Positions 33,763 through 42,374 of a stretch of DNA of 64,000 nucleotides are shown piece by piece. The notes under the pieces were generated by a model that was not told where the DNA came from, did no database searches, and worked only from the letters and a program-made list of their open reading frames with translations. A program made the translations under genes and the position numbers. The stretch spans positions 1-64,000 of the forward strand of contig NZ_WMFA01000009.1 in the NCBI RefSeq assembly GCF_009856445.1, read 5' to 3'. Numbering within the stretch: the first letter of the stretch is position 1; every line of letters starts with the position of its first letter. This DNA is from Halobacillus litoralis. Its GTDB lineage: Bacteria > Bacillota > Bacilli > Bacillales > Halobacillaceae.

Positions 33763-35094
33763 TTATTTTTGATTCACCCTTCTCATATAAATGAAGCTTG
33801 CTGAAGCAGCAGCCAAGAGACCGAATGCTACCCATACCCAAGTAGAAAGGCCTTGATCACTTGTACCACCAAATCCAGTATCAGGCATTTCTTCCGGCAT
33901 CATTTCCTGGTTAAACTGATCCGGCATCTGTTTAACGATGGCATCCCCAAGCGTCTCACCAATTCCGAACATGAATCCATATCCTTCACGGAAAGAAGTG
34001 TAAGCTGCCTCATAATCTCCCTCTACGTAGGCGTCAAATGTTTTCAGGACTTGCTCTTCGTGCATCCATACCGCTTCCGTAGCCGCTTCTGCAGGTAGAT
34101 TACCTTCTGTAGCGGAACCTAGGAAAGCACCAAAGTCTTCAGCGAACATTTGCAAACTTTCTTCTGCCATTTTTCTAGCTTCTTCGTCTTCTTCAAGTGC
34201 AGCGGTAACAAGATCAGATTGTGCATTGATGTGGTCTTGCTGCCATACTTGTTCAAACTGCTCGGCACCTTCTTGTCCGTAAATAGACTCAATCGCTGCT
34301 TTGAAATCTTGTGTATGCTGATTTTCTGCCCATGTCACAAAATCATAGTCCGCAGATTGATTATAACCCTTCTGCATTTCCAATACAGCTAAAGCAAAAT
34401 GTTCTGAAGCAAGAGCATTCAAATTGGAACGGAGATCAGCTGCAGGAGCATCCGCTTTCGTATTTTCAAATTGATCAGGCATCTGTGTGACGATTGCAGA
34501 GGAAAGAGCCTTACTAATATCAAACATACGTTGGAACCCTTCACGATAAGTAGCATAGGCTTGCTCATACTCTTCATTCACATAGTGATCGAAGACTTTC
34601 ACTACATCTTCTTCGTGAGCGGCAAGCACTTCTTTAGCTGCTTCTTCTGAAAGGTTACCTTCTGTTGCCGTTGCTAGAAAGCTGCCGAATTCATTCACGA
34701 ATTCATCCACTTCTGCCTCTGCCATCTCACGGGCTTCTTCGTCATCGTTCTTAGCGGCTTCTACAAAGCCATCCGAATAATCGTTATGTCCACGGAAAAT
34801 CTCTTCAAATTTTGCCGCTGCTTCTTCTCCATATACAGAAGCAATTGCAGGCGTCATGTCTTTCGCGTTCTGATCGAGCTTTTCCCAAACCTGGTCCGCG
34901 TCTTCTGCATCCTCATAAGATTTCATCATGTATGTCGTGGCTAATACAAAGTGCTCAGATAGTAATTGATCCAGACTTGCTCTTAATTCAGAGGCTGGCG
35001 TTTTTACCGTTGCGCTGTTGTTTGCCATACTAACGGAAGGAACAATAAGAACAAAAGCCATCATCAGTACCAGTACTTTTTTCAAGTGTTTCAT
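33763..35094 (-). CDS. Wall-anchored protein with two helical repeats and MPDTG sorting signal
   Basis: 443 residues. A signal peptide (VLVLMMAFVLIVPSVSMAN) precedes two ~180-residue repeats. Each opens with a LRxxLxxLxSEHFxLA helix, contains SIYGQEGAEQFEQ or its equivalent, then ATEGNL and a HEExVxKxFDxY helix, and closes with MPDQF. The C-terminus has MPDTG (403-407), a membrane helix and RRVNQK, a variant LPXTG signal. The neighbouring sortase is the likely anchoring enzyme. Conserved Glu/His pairs suggest a metal or ligand-binding four-helix bundle, but I cannot name the ligand. Confidence 0.75.
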   Translation of the reverse strand: MKHLKKVLVLMMAFVLIVPSVSMANNSATVKTPASELRASLDQLLSEHFVLATTYMMKSYEDAEDADQVWEKLDQNAKDMTPAIASVYGEEAAAKFEEIFRGHNDYSDGFVEAAKNDDEEAREMAEAEVDEFVNEFGSFLATATEGNLSEEAAKEVLAAHEEDVVKVFDHYVNEEYEQAYATYREGFQRMFDISKALSSAIVTQMPDQFENTKADAPAADLRSNLNALASEHFALAVLEMQKGYNQSADYDFVTWAENQHTQDFKAAIESIYGQEGAEQFEQVWQQDHINAQSDLVTAALEEDEEARKMAEESLQMFAEDFGAFLGSATEGNLPAEAATEAVWMHEEQVLKTFDAYVEGDYEAAYTSFREGYGFMFGIGETLGDAIVKQMPDQFNQEMMPEEMPDTGFGGTSDQGLSTWVWVAFGLLAAASASFIYMRRVNQK

Positions 35095-35204
35095 TTTTTC
35101 CTCTCCTTTTTAACTTTTATTTGTTTTCAACAAGCTAACGAGAGGAAAATGAAATTGGATCACTATTTTCTACATTTTTTTATATTTTTTTGAATGAAGA
35201 TTGG

Positions 35205-35258
35205 TAAAAGGGAAAAGAAGGCTCGCCCATAAGTGAGCGAGCCTTCTTTTCCCTTTTA
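35205..35258 (-). terminator. Long-stem terminator overlapping a stop codon
   Basis: 22-base arms (from TAAAAGGGAAAAGAAGGC inwards to GCTCGC) with a ten-base loop. The proximal arm includes the TAA of the gene ending at 35256. Confidence 0.85.
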
Positions 35259-35600
35259 CTTTCTGGCTTCTCGTTCTTTCGAGACTTGAACCACCGGCTC
35301 ATCCCATGGATGATAAGGGTAAATCCCTTCCTCAATCACCTTTCTTAGTAAGGCTTCATCCCTTGGAATAGAAAATTCAATCCGAAGCGAAGTGAGAGTG
35401 GTTTTTTCTCCGGCCTCCCCCTCTGTAGGAACAGCCTCTTCACCGGGTACAAACTGCTCCATCCCGTCCTTCGACTGCCACATCACGTTTTTGTAGTTTC
35501 CTACTCTCAACTCATCAATGGCGAGAATCCCCTTTACCACTGCGTCCACATATTCAGGAACTACAAAAGTTTTAACACGATATATATCCACTAATTTCAT
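35256..35600 (-). CDS. Stand-alone NIF3/CutA-like domain protein
   Basis: About 114 residues. The fold elements VDIYRVKTFVVPEYVDAVVKGI and EEGIYPYHPWDEPVVQV resemble the ferredoxin-like domain inserted in NIF3/YqfO proteins and CutA (consensus HPYEEPxxxV). The family has no proven role as a single domain; a trimeric regulatory or metal-binding role is possible. The start at 35600 is chosen for AAGGAGG nine bases upstream. It is transcribed alone and ends inside its terminator stem. Confidence 0.65.
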   Translation of the reverse strand: MKLVDIYRVKTFVVPEYVDAVVKGILAIDELRVGNYKNVMWQSKDGMEQFVPGEEAVPTEGEAGEKTTLTSLRIEFSIPRDEALLRKVIEEGIYPYHPWDEPVVQVSKEREARK

Positions 35601-35736
35601 CCGATCCAACCTCCTTCATATATCTCTAAGAGTAGTATCTTCTACCAAGAAGAACTTACCCTCCCGCGTTAATGAATGGAACTTTTCCTTAGTCGTAACC
35701 GTATTGAAAAGTATAACTTATAAAGGGGAAAATTAA

Positions 35737-36216
35737 ATGACGACTTTACGCAGAATGTCCGAAGAAGAATTTTTGAATTACAATGATTTTTCCATCGCTG
35801 CCTATGCAAAGGAAAAGGTGGCTGCGGGAAATTGGTCGGAGGATGAAGCGCTTGAAAAAGCCAGAACCAGTCATGCAGAACTGCTCCCTGATGGAAGGGA
35901 TACGGAAAATCATTTTCTTTATACAATCCTTAATGAAAAGGAAGAAAATGCAGGTTCCCTGTGGATTTGTAAGCAGTCCTCTGATAAAGCATTCATTTAT
36001 GATATTCGGGTTTCAGATGAGCATCAAGGGCAGGGACACGGAAAAAACGCCATGAGGCTGGCAGAGGAAGAAGCCCCAAAAATAGGGGTTCAGAAAATCG
36101 GCCTGCACGTATTCGGTCATAACACAGTAGCAAGGAAATTGTACGAGAGCCTCTCTTACAAAACGACTAACGTTAAGATGGAGAAAGACCTCCATCCTGG
36201 AAATGGTGAAGAATAA
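35737..36216 (+). CDS. GNAT-family N-acetyltransferase
   Basis: 159 residues with the GNAT core: IYDIRVSDEHQGQGHGKNAM carries the acetyl-CoA pyrophosphate loop (QGQGHG), followed by the beta5 region IGLHVFGHNTVARKLYESLSYK. It should transfer an acetyl group from acetyl-CoA to an amine, but the acceptor is not predictable. A purine-rich GGGGAAAATTAA stands before the ATG. It is convergent with a VOC gene with which it shares a terminator. Confidence 0.85.
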   Translation: MTTLRRMSEEEFLNYNDFSIAAYAKEKVAAGNWSEDEALEKARTSHAELLPDGRDTENHFLYTILNEKEENAGSLWICKQSSDKAFIYDIRVSDEHQGQGHGKNAMRLAEEEAPKIGVQKIGLHVFGHNTVARKLYESLSYKTTNVKMEKDLHPGNGEE

Positions 36217-36255
36217 ACCAAAAAGAACCCTTGATTAAAGGGTTCTTTTTGGTTT
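36215..36255. terminator. Bidirectional terminator
   Basis: AAACCAAAAAGAACCCTT and its complement with a four-base loop, between the convergent GNAT and VOC genes. It reaches the stop codon of each. Confidence 0.9.
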
Positions 36256-36649
36256 ATTTTGCATTTTCATCGGGTTGATGGAGACCAAAGATATTGCCTT
36301 CCGTATCCAAGTAATATCCCTGCCACGCCATTCCAGGAAGGGCATATTTAGGCAGAGCGACCTTGCCTCCGTGTTCCATGATTTTAGCTTCACTCGCATC
36401 GTAGTCTTCCACTCCGATTGTACAGGCAAAGCCATTCACTGCCTGATTCAATTCTGGAGGTGCACTTTGGCGCTGCATTAAAGCTCCGTTGATCCCAAGC
36501 TGATCTTCCGCCCCCGTCACCACTCCGAAGTAAGGCATCCCCGCGTATTCACTCCAGTCTTCGAACTTCCATTCAAAGACCTCTCCATAAAATTTCTTCG
36601 CTCGTTCCATGTCATCGACATGAACTTCAAAATGCACAACTCTTCCCAT
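36254..36649 (-). CDS. VOC-family protein
   Basis: About 131 residues. One glyoxalase-like module: VVHFEVHVDDMERAKKFYGEVF at the start, a central FGVVTG segment, and GYYLDTEGNIFGLHQPD at the end. It resembles the bacterial VOC group with extradiol or resistance-like folds; the catalytic role is uncertain. Three in-frame starts (36658, 36652, 36649) lie together; the last is preferred because GGTGG lies five bases before it. Confidence 0.75.
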   Translation of the reverse strand: MGRVVHFEVHVDDMERAKKFYGEVFEWKFEDWSEYAGMPYFGVVTGAEDQLGINGALMQRQSAPPELNQAVNGFACTIGVEDYDASEAKIMEHGGKVALPKYALPGMAWQGYYLDTEGNIFGLHQPDENAK

Positions 36650-36768
36650 CATCTCCACCCACTTTTCAAAGATTTTGATTAAGCGTAAAAGGCTTCTCGC
36701 TTACATATTCGCCTAACAATCATCTACTCCTGCTTATTTAAATGATTAAACGATATGGCAGGATTGTG

Positions 36769-36891
36769 GAAGACTCAATTTCGAGATGTTTCGGGGTTCG
36801 TTATCGTGTTGAGCGCCAGGGGTGGCTGGGAAGCTACTCGCTTTCGATGTAAGGGAGAAACGAACCCCTTTGACCAGTATCAGTGTCTTTC
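36769..36891 (-). repeat. Dispersed intergenic repeat, short copy D
   Basis: Read on the minus strand it runs from GAAAGACACTGATA through TCAAAGGGGTTCGTTTC and GAAAGCGAGTAGCTTCCC to CATCTCGAAATTGAGTCTTCC. It has the ends and outer blocks of copies A and B but lacks the central GTGAGACCCC/GAGGCTCACC part. Confidence 0.6.
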
Positions 36892-37006
36892 ATAAATCCT
36901 GAATCTCTAGTGCTAAAGGGCTCTTTAACAGGATTTATTATTCAGGATAGCGGTTGGAGTATCCATGTTGCTTCACTTTCCATAGGAGTAAAAGCTTCCC
37001 TTTCCT

Positions 37007-37347
37007 AGAAGTGGTTTCGAGATACTTATATGGCAAAGGGGCGGAGGGGAATGGCAAGACTCCTATCTTAAGTGTGCAGGCGCCTTGGTCAGCGGCGTAT
37101 GGACTGGACTGAGCTGGCGGAGATAAAGGAAACACGAAGAACGAAGTGATTCGATGTTGACTTATCGTACAGAAGCGAGGGAAGTCTCACTAGCCGCTAG
37201 GCGCCGGAACCGGATATCTAGGAGGAAAAAAGTGCATGGTGAGACCCCACAGGACGTAGTCCGAGGAGGCTCACCGCGCTCCCGCGGAAAGCGAGCTATT
37301 CCCCGCAGCTCCATTAACTCAACAAAAGTCTCGAAATTGATTCTTCC
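37007..37347 (+). repeat. Dispersed intergenic repeat, copy C with insertion
   Basis: Blocks as in copy B: AGAAGTGGTTTCGAGATAC, AAGGGGCGGAGGGGAATGG, GACTCCT, then after an insertion GGTGAGACCCCACAGGACG, GAGGAGGCTCACCGCG, GGAAAGCGAGCTATTCCC, and CTCGAAATTGATTCTTCC. It is nearly identical to copy B where they align. Confidence 0.78.
37065..37220 (+). repeat. ~156-bp element nested in copy C
   Basis: Extra sequence between GACTCCT and GGAAAAAAGTG relative to copy B. Both ends carry AGGCGCC (37078-37084 and 37199-37205), next to GGTCAGCGGC and GCCGCTA, so the element has its own terminal symmetry. It encodes nothing. Confidence 0.6.
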
Positions 37348-37394
37348 ACAATCGGGCGCATATATGTAAGAAGAAAAAGTGATTGATAATAAAA

Positions 37395-37427
37395 AGCTTG
37401 CAGGGAAATGAGGGTTCCCTGCAAGCT
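37395..37427 (-). terminator. Terminator of the LTA synthase gene
   Basis: AGCTTGCAGGGAA and TTCCCTGCAAGCT with a seven-base loop, followed on the minus strand by T-rich sequence. Confidence 0.85.
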
Positions 37428-37433
37428 CATGGT

Positions 37434-39347
37434 TTATTTCTTATCTTTTGAAGTATCTTTTTCTTCAATCATTTCAATTTCATCAAGGTAACGAAGTAAA
37501 TCTCCGTAAACCACAGAATCAGATAAGGCCAGTTCTTCTTCTGCCTGCTTGAAGCCAGGCGCGCAAGCCTCCCCTTCTTCTACGGGTTCACCTGTTTCTC
37601 TGTCATAACAGTTTCCATTCACACCAACATATTTTTCATTGGCGAAGTTCCCATCCCGGGTGATCATCATCTCGCGGCGCTCTTCACTGAAAAGATCCTG
37701 CCCGAATTGAACAGGGTTTTCGTCTTTAACCCCGAGAAGGTTCATAAGTGTCGGACGCAGGTCAATCTGTCCACCAACGGTGTCATTTTCCTGCGGTTCA
37801 ATGCCTTCTCCTAAAATAAGAAGCGGCACCCGCTGCAATTGGAACTGTTCGTAATCATTGATGTCTTTGTCAAGATACTCTCCCATTGCCTGCTTATGGT
37901 TTTCGGAAATACCGAAGTGGTCCCCATAAATGACAAGGACGGTATCATCATAAAGATCAGATTTCTTAAATTCCTCGACGAATTGTTTCAGCGCTTCGTC
38001 CTGATAACGGATCGTCTGGAAATAACGGTTTAAAGTTTCACTGGACGTATTACCTTCTTCTACAAACTTCTTCTCTTCAGGCAACGTGAACGGATGGTGG
38101 TTGGTCAGCGAAATCATTTTGTTGTAAAACGGCTGTTCCAACTGTTCCATCTTATCTAAAGAGTCACTGAAGAAATACTCATCCAGGTAACCCCATCCAT
38201 AAGACTTCTCTTCGGTTACGTTGAAATCTTTTTTGGAGAAGTATTCGTCATATCCAAGAGAATCGTACATGACGTTACGGTTCCAGAATGTTTCATCATT
38301 GGCATGCATGGTTGAGGTGAAGTATCCTTTTTCACCCAATACTTCAGGAGTCGCTTGGTATTCGTTTCCTGAGTGAGTGAAGAAAGCTGCTCCCCGGTTC
38401 AGTCCATACAATGAATTATCAAGTAAGAATTCAGAGTCAGACGTACGGCCTTGTTTAACCTGGTGATAGAAGTTGCTGAAGTAAGCCCCTTCCTCCTTCA
38501 GATCGTTGAAATACGGCGTCAATTCTTTTCCGTTAACCGTATTGTCGACAACAAAGGTCTGCGTACTTTCAAGGGACAACGCAATGACGTTTTTCCCTTC
38601 CGCTACTCCTGTCATCTCACTGTTTGGTTTTGTTTTATGTTCATTGATATAGTTCAACACCGGCGATAGTTCGTTACTGTCGGCAAACGTCTTCTTCGCC
38701 TCCGTTTGTCCCTGTAGGACAATATCATAAGCGTGGAAGTTGAGAACACCGATATACTTCACGAGCATGTTGCGGTCAAAAGCACGTTCTAATAGTTGCG
38801 TACGTTCTGTCGTCGCCCAGCCTAAGTTCACAAGGAACAGAGGAATCGCGATAACCGCCAAAATCAGACCTTCTTTTCGTTTCGGCATGAAACTTTGGAA
38901 GCGTTCCGGTTTCAGATAAAAAAGAAGGAACGCGGCAATCAATACATCGACAAACAAGAATACGTCTGTCGCAGATAGAATTTTAGTGATACTTCCTCCC
39001 ATGCCAGCAAGGTTCGCCGCTTGTCCTAACATCGGAATCGTCAGGAAGTCACTGTATTCTCTGTAGAACAGAACATTTACATATAATAGAAGGGATCCAA
39101 AGATATATGTGGCAAGCAGCCCTTTACGACCTGCAAGCATAATCCCTACCCCGAATAAAAGAAAAATACTGCTCAATGGATTAAAAGCCAGAATTGCCGC
39201 TTCATTGGCGTTTTCAATATCAAGCGTGAAAATTCCGCCTTGAATGAAGTACATCTTTGCCCAGAAGATCGCCATGACGGCAGCATAAATCATTATTTTC
39301 TTTTTAAACGCGGGCTCTTTCATTTTCATTTTAAATTTTGAAAGCAT
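37434..39347 (-). CDS. Lipoteichoic acid synthase-family protein
   Basis: About 637 residues. Five membrane helices in the first ~200 residues are followed by an extracellular sulfatase-like domain. Catalytic elements of LtaS are present: ALSLESTQTF (metal Glu), KQGRTSDSEF (nucleophile Thr), FWNRNVMYDSLGYDEYF and VIYGDHFG (metal Asp/His). It transfers glycerol phosphate from phosphatidylglycerol onto a glycolipid or primer outside the cell. Bacilli have several paralogues (LtaS, YfnI, YqgS, YvgJ) and I cannot tell which. GGAGG seven bases before the ATG at 39347 decides the start. Confidence 0.87.
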   Translation of the reverse strand: MLSKFKMKMKEPAFKKKIMIYAAVMAIFWAKMYFIQGGIFTLDIENANEAAILAFNPLSSIFLLFGVGIMLAGRKGLLATYIFGSLLLYVNVLFYREYSDFLTIPMLGQAANLAGMGGSITKILSATDVFLFVDVLIAAFLLFYLKPERFQSFMPKRKEGLILAVIAIPLFLVNLGWATTERTQLLERAFDRNMLVKYIGVLNFHAYDIVLQGQTEAKKTFADSNELSPVLNYINEHKTKPNSEMTGVAEGKNVIALSLESTQTFVVDNTVNGKELTPYFNDLKEEGAYFSNFYHQVKQGRTSDSEFLLDNSLYGLNRGAAFFTHSGNEYQATPEVLGEKGYFTSTMHANDETFWNRNVMYDSLGYDEYFSKKDFNVTEEKSYGWGYLDEYFFSDSLDKMEQLEQPFYNKMISLTNHHPFTLPEEKKFVEEGNTSSETLNRYFQTIRYQDEALKQFVEEFKKSDLYDDTVLVIYGDHFGISENHKQAMGEYLDKDINDYEQFQLQRVPLLILGEGIEPQENDTVGGQIDLRPTLMNLLGVKDENPVQFGQDLFSEERREMMITRDGNFANEKYVGVNGNCYDRETGEPVEEGEACAPGFKQAEEELALSDSVVYGDLLRYLDEIEMIEEKDTSKDKK

Positions 39348-39417
39348 GATCAAACCTCCGTTGATTTAACCTTTATCAAATTTTTCATCCGTTTTTTCAT
39401 CATTCATTAAGTCTCGT

Positions 39418-39446
39418 ATACTATCATTTTTTCAAATTGTTGTAAA
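39418..39446 (-). promoter_or_regulatory. Probable SigA promoter of the LTA synthase gene
   Basis: On the minus strand TTTACA, 17 bases, then TAGTAT, about 70 bases before the start codon. Confidence 0.4.
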
Positions 39447-39562
39447 TGATGACGAAATCCATCATAACACATGTCTGATAGAAATATACCATTATCATAA
39501 AACTGTTAAACTCATTTAAAGAGATGACATAACCGTTACATAGTAGTTAAAATACAGACAAA

Positions 39563-39598
39563 AAATCCCATCCATAGTTAAGAACTCAGATGGGATTT
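39563..39598 (-). terminator. Rho-independent terminator
   Basis: AAATCCCATC and GATGGGATTT with a 16-base loop, downstream of the monooxygenase gene on the minus strand. Confidence 0.75.
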
Positions 39599-39634
39599 CC
39601 TAATAATTTTTTATAAATGGGTACTACCTCCCCA

Positions 39635-41254
39635 CTAACTAAAAAACTCTCTAACTTTCCCCAGTGTTTTTACATGTTCTGAAAATGATTCGTGAAAAGC
39701 CACATGACCATCAGGACGAATGAGAAGGGTATGCCCTTTCTCCATACCAAGCTTATTACCTAAATGCCTGTGCACGTCATAAATAATCGGAAGCTCATCA
39801 CCATCCGCCCTCACTGTTCCTCCTTTAGCAACAAGGAAAACCTTGATAAGTTCTCCATACGTTTCTTGTACCTTTTTGGAAAAGCTGTACGATTCATTGA
39901 TGAAGGATTCATCTTGTGCGTCTATATAAATGAAGCAAATGTATCCATACCTCCGGATTAAAGGATACACACTTTTATCATGGGAACCATCAAAGAATAA
40001 AAGGTGATCCGGCACCCGTTCTCCCGCACGTATGGCTCCCTTAGACAGAGAAGAGTCTTGCAGAGACTTGTTTTTAGAGGTTTCTTCATATTCGTTGTAA
40101 ATATTGGAAAGGTGATTGGCAATCTTCTTTTGCACCCAGTCCTGCGTCAATGCCGCTTTGCCCGCCCAATTCCGCATTTTCCCCTGAGCCCCTTGAAGGT
40201 CAATAATTTTAAGCATGCGCGAAGTCTCTTTCAGTACATCCAACCCAATGGGAGCGCGTTCGTGATGGTAGCTGTCGAGAAAAGCATCATCCGCATGGCC
40301 GTTAAGCACGGCATCCAGCTTCCAGACGATATTTGCTGCATCCTGCAGACCCAGATTCATCCCCTGGCCGCCAATCGGATTATGGATATGTGCCGCATCC
40401 CCTACGAAGAAAACGTTCCCCTCCCTGTAGTTCGGCACCTGACGATGGGCGGTCCCGAAGTATGAGAGCCATTTGGGGTTCTCTACTTGGTAAGGTTCTG
40501 TTAAAACTGTATCCAAATGCTCCTGCAAATCTTGCAAAGACAAATCATCCTGGTGAGGGAGTCCTTGTTCGGCTCGATTCATTCCAACTACCCGGTAGCT
40601 GCCATCTTTATATGGAAAGAAAGCAACCGCACCACGATCATTCAAATGCATGTTAATATAAATTTCATTCAGAGCAGGTACATCAACATCCCCAAGGAAA
40701 AAGGTGTATCCTTCATCTTCCCCTTCAAAAGGAACATTCAAATCCTGACGAACCTTACTATGTGCACCATCGCAAGCGAGAAGGTATTTGGCGACATACC
40801 TCTTCAACTCCCCGTTATGTTTCGCAGTGACATACACTCCTTCGTCCGATTCCATGACTTCCACGACTTCGTGTTCCCTGTCGGCACTCCCCCCTAATGA
40901 GGAAAGGTGGTCTTCTAATATACTCTCGGTCTCACTTTGAGGAATAATAAGCAGGTACGGATATTGACTATCGATATGATAGAGTTCCACCACAGATGGG
41001 TTTTCTCCTCCAAGATGAAGCTTGGAACCAGGTCCCGGGTAGCCCTTTTCCAAAAATTCCTGATGAACGCCCAGAAGTTCAAACATTTCAAGCGTCCTCG
41101 CCTGAATGCCAAGAGCTTTCGAGAGATCCGATGGACGGGATCGCTTCTCTAAGCAGATATAATCCATGTTCCGTTTTTGCAGCTCATTGGCAGCCATCAG
41201 CCCAGCCGGTCCTGCTCCAATAATCAGTACGTCTGTTTCAATCACAGATGTCAC
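39635..41254 (-). CDS. FAD-dependent aromatic-type monooxygenase
   Basis: 539 residues of the PheA/TfdB-like flavin monooxygenase type. The N-terminal FAD motif is VLIIGAGPAGLMAANEL, the mid motif LLACDGAHSKVR and the flavin phosphate motif GDAAHIHNPIGGQGMNLGLQDA. A C-terminal thioredoxin-like domain (~residues 430-539) is present, as in phenol hydroxylase relatives. It should hydroxylate an aromatic or polyketide-like compound with NAD(P)H and oxygen. The start is GTG at 41254 (GGGG eight bases upstream) or GTG at 41245. No degradation cluster surrounds it. Confidence 0.85.
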   Translation of the reverse strand: MTSVIETDVLIIGAGPAGLMAANELQKRNMDYICLEKRSRPSDLSKALGIQARTLEMFELLGVHQEFLEKGYPGPGSKLHLGGENPSVVELYHIDSQYPYLLIIPQSETESILEDHLSSLGGSADREHEVVEVMESDEGVYVTAKHNGELKRYVAKYLLACDGAHSKVRQDLNVPFEGEDEGYTFFLGDVDVPALNEIYINMHLNDRGAVAFFPYKDGSYRVVGMNRAEQGLPHQDDLSLQDLQEHLDTVLTEPYQVENPKWLSYFGTAHRQVPNYREGNVFFVGDAAHIHNPIGGQGMNLGLQDAANIVWKLDAVLNGHADDAFLDSYHHERAPIGLDVLKETSRMLKIIDLQGAQGKMRNWAGKAALTQDWVQKKIANHLSNIYNEYEETSKNKSLQDSSLSKGAIRAGERVPDHLLFFDGSHDKSVYPLIRRYGYICFIYIDAQDESFINESYSFSKKVQETYGELIKVFLVAKGGTVRADGDELPIIYDVHRHLGNKLGMEKGHTLLIRPDGHVAFHESFSEHVKTLGKVREFFS

Positions 41255-41446
41255 CTTTTACACCCCTTTCAATCTTGCTATATAAAAAAAGGTTTCAGTA
41301 GAAAAATAGATCCTCATTTACCTTACCCTTCTCCCTCTTACTCAACCATGTTAAGACACATTCCCAAGCTTATTTGTGCACGGAGCTATTGTTCTTCGGT
41401 GCACTTTTTTCAGAGCACGAAATTTTATATTTTCCCACCACCATAA

Positions 41447-41478
41447 AAAGGCAGCCTGATGGAGATCAGACTGCCTTT
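41447..41478 (-). terminator. Rho-independent terminator
   Basis: AAAGGCAG-CCTGAT and ATCAGA-CTGCCTTT form a hairpin just after the stop at 41498 on the minus strand. Confidence 0.75.
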
Positions 41479-41497
41479 AAACACTCTTCTATTTATT

Positions 41498-42148
41498 TTA
41501 AAGGGAGCGTATGGCTTCTTTTACCGGTTTCGTCCCACCAACGACTTGAAACTCTTTGCCAATCGTTGACTTATTTTCCAAAGTAGACAAGATTACACGA
41601 GCCACATCTTCACGGGGGATTTCGCCTCGTTCTACGGTTTCAGCAGCCTCTACTTGGCCACTTCCCTCATCATTGGTAAGCATACCAGGATGGATGATCG
41701 TGTAATCCAAATTCGTTCTTCTCAGCCAATCATCCGCATAGTGTTTCGCAGCGACATAAGGAGCGAATGAGGAAGGAGCACCTTGTATGGCTTCACGGGT
41801 GGTATCAAACGAACTGATCATGACGTAGCGGTCCACGCCTTTTTGTTTCGCAGCTTCTATCGTTTTTACTGCAGCATCCAGATCAATCAGAACGGTCTTA
41901 TCAGCTCCCGTATTCGGACCTGAACCAGCTGTGAACACGACGGCATCTACACCATTATAAGCTTCAGCTATTGTGTTTGTATCCTCTTCAAGATCCACTA
42001 AGACTGTTTCCGCCCCAAGCTCCTTGAAATAAGAAGCTTGTTCTTCTTTACGGATCATCGCTCTCGCTTCCATTCCATCCGTTTCTTGAATAAACTGAAC
42101 GAGATGTTTCCCTACTTGACCATTTGCACCTACCACAAGTACTTTCAT
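41498..42148 (-). CDS. NAD(P)-binding epimerase-like (atypical SDR) protein
   Basis: About 216 residues. The Rossmann motif is VLVVGANGQVGKHL. VVFTAGSG, YVMISSFD and YVAAKHYADDWL follow, with the Tyr/Lys pair of YVAAKHY in the SDR position. It belongs to the YhfK/YwnB group of atypical short-chain dehydrogenase-like proteins, often linked to stress; the substrate is unknown. The start at 42148 follows AAAGG at nine bases; the frame continues upstream to 42235 without a better site. Confidence 0.82.
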   Translation of the reverse strand: MKVLVVGANGQVGKHLVQFIQETDGMEARAMIRKEEQASYFKELGAETVLVDLEEDTNTIAEAYNGVDAVVFTAGSGPNTGADKTVLIDLDAAVKTIEAAKQKGVDRYVMISSFDTTREAIQGAPSSFAPYVAAKHYADDWLRRTNLDYTIIHPGMLTNDEGSGQVEAAETVERGEIPREDVARVILSTLENKSTIGKEFQVVGGTKPVKEAIRSL

Positions 42149-42316
42149 TTTCTTCATCCTTTCTATGCCTCTTGATGGAGTAATTCTTAGTCCTACCTTA
42201 AATGTTACCCAAATGGACAGAAAGAAAACCGACAACGCTTACACAATCATGCAAGAATGACGCCTCCCTCTATCTTTTCAGAACCACAACTAAGAGACTA
42301 TTTTAGTTCAAGAAAG

Positions 42317-42340
42317 GTTACAGGCGGCTGGAACGGGTAT
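42317..42340 (+). promoter_or_regulatory. Probable SigB promoter
   Basis: GTTACA (-35), 12 bases, GGGTAT (-10), 34 bases before a general-stress gene; the shape fits GTTTAW-N12-15-GGGTAT. Confidence 0.55.
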
Positions 42341-42374
42341 GGACCTACTAACGGAAAATTAAAGGAGGATCATT

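Larger units (their letters stand above)
36650..37433. other. Long intergenic region with second mirrored repeat pair
   Basis: About 780 bases without a credible gene, built of repeat copy D, a unique spacer (36892-37006), repeat copy C with a nested insertion, and the terminator of the LTA synthase gene. Short open frames here belong to the repeat. Confidence 0.6.
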
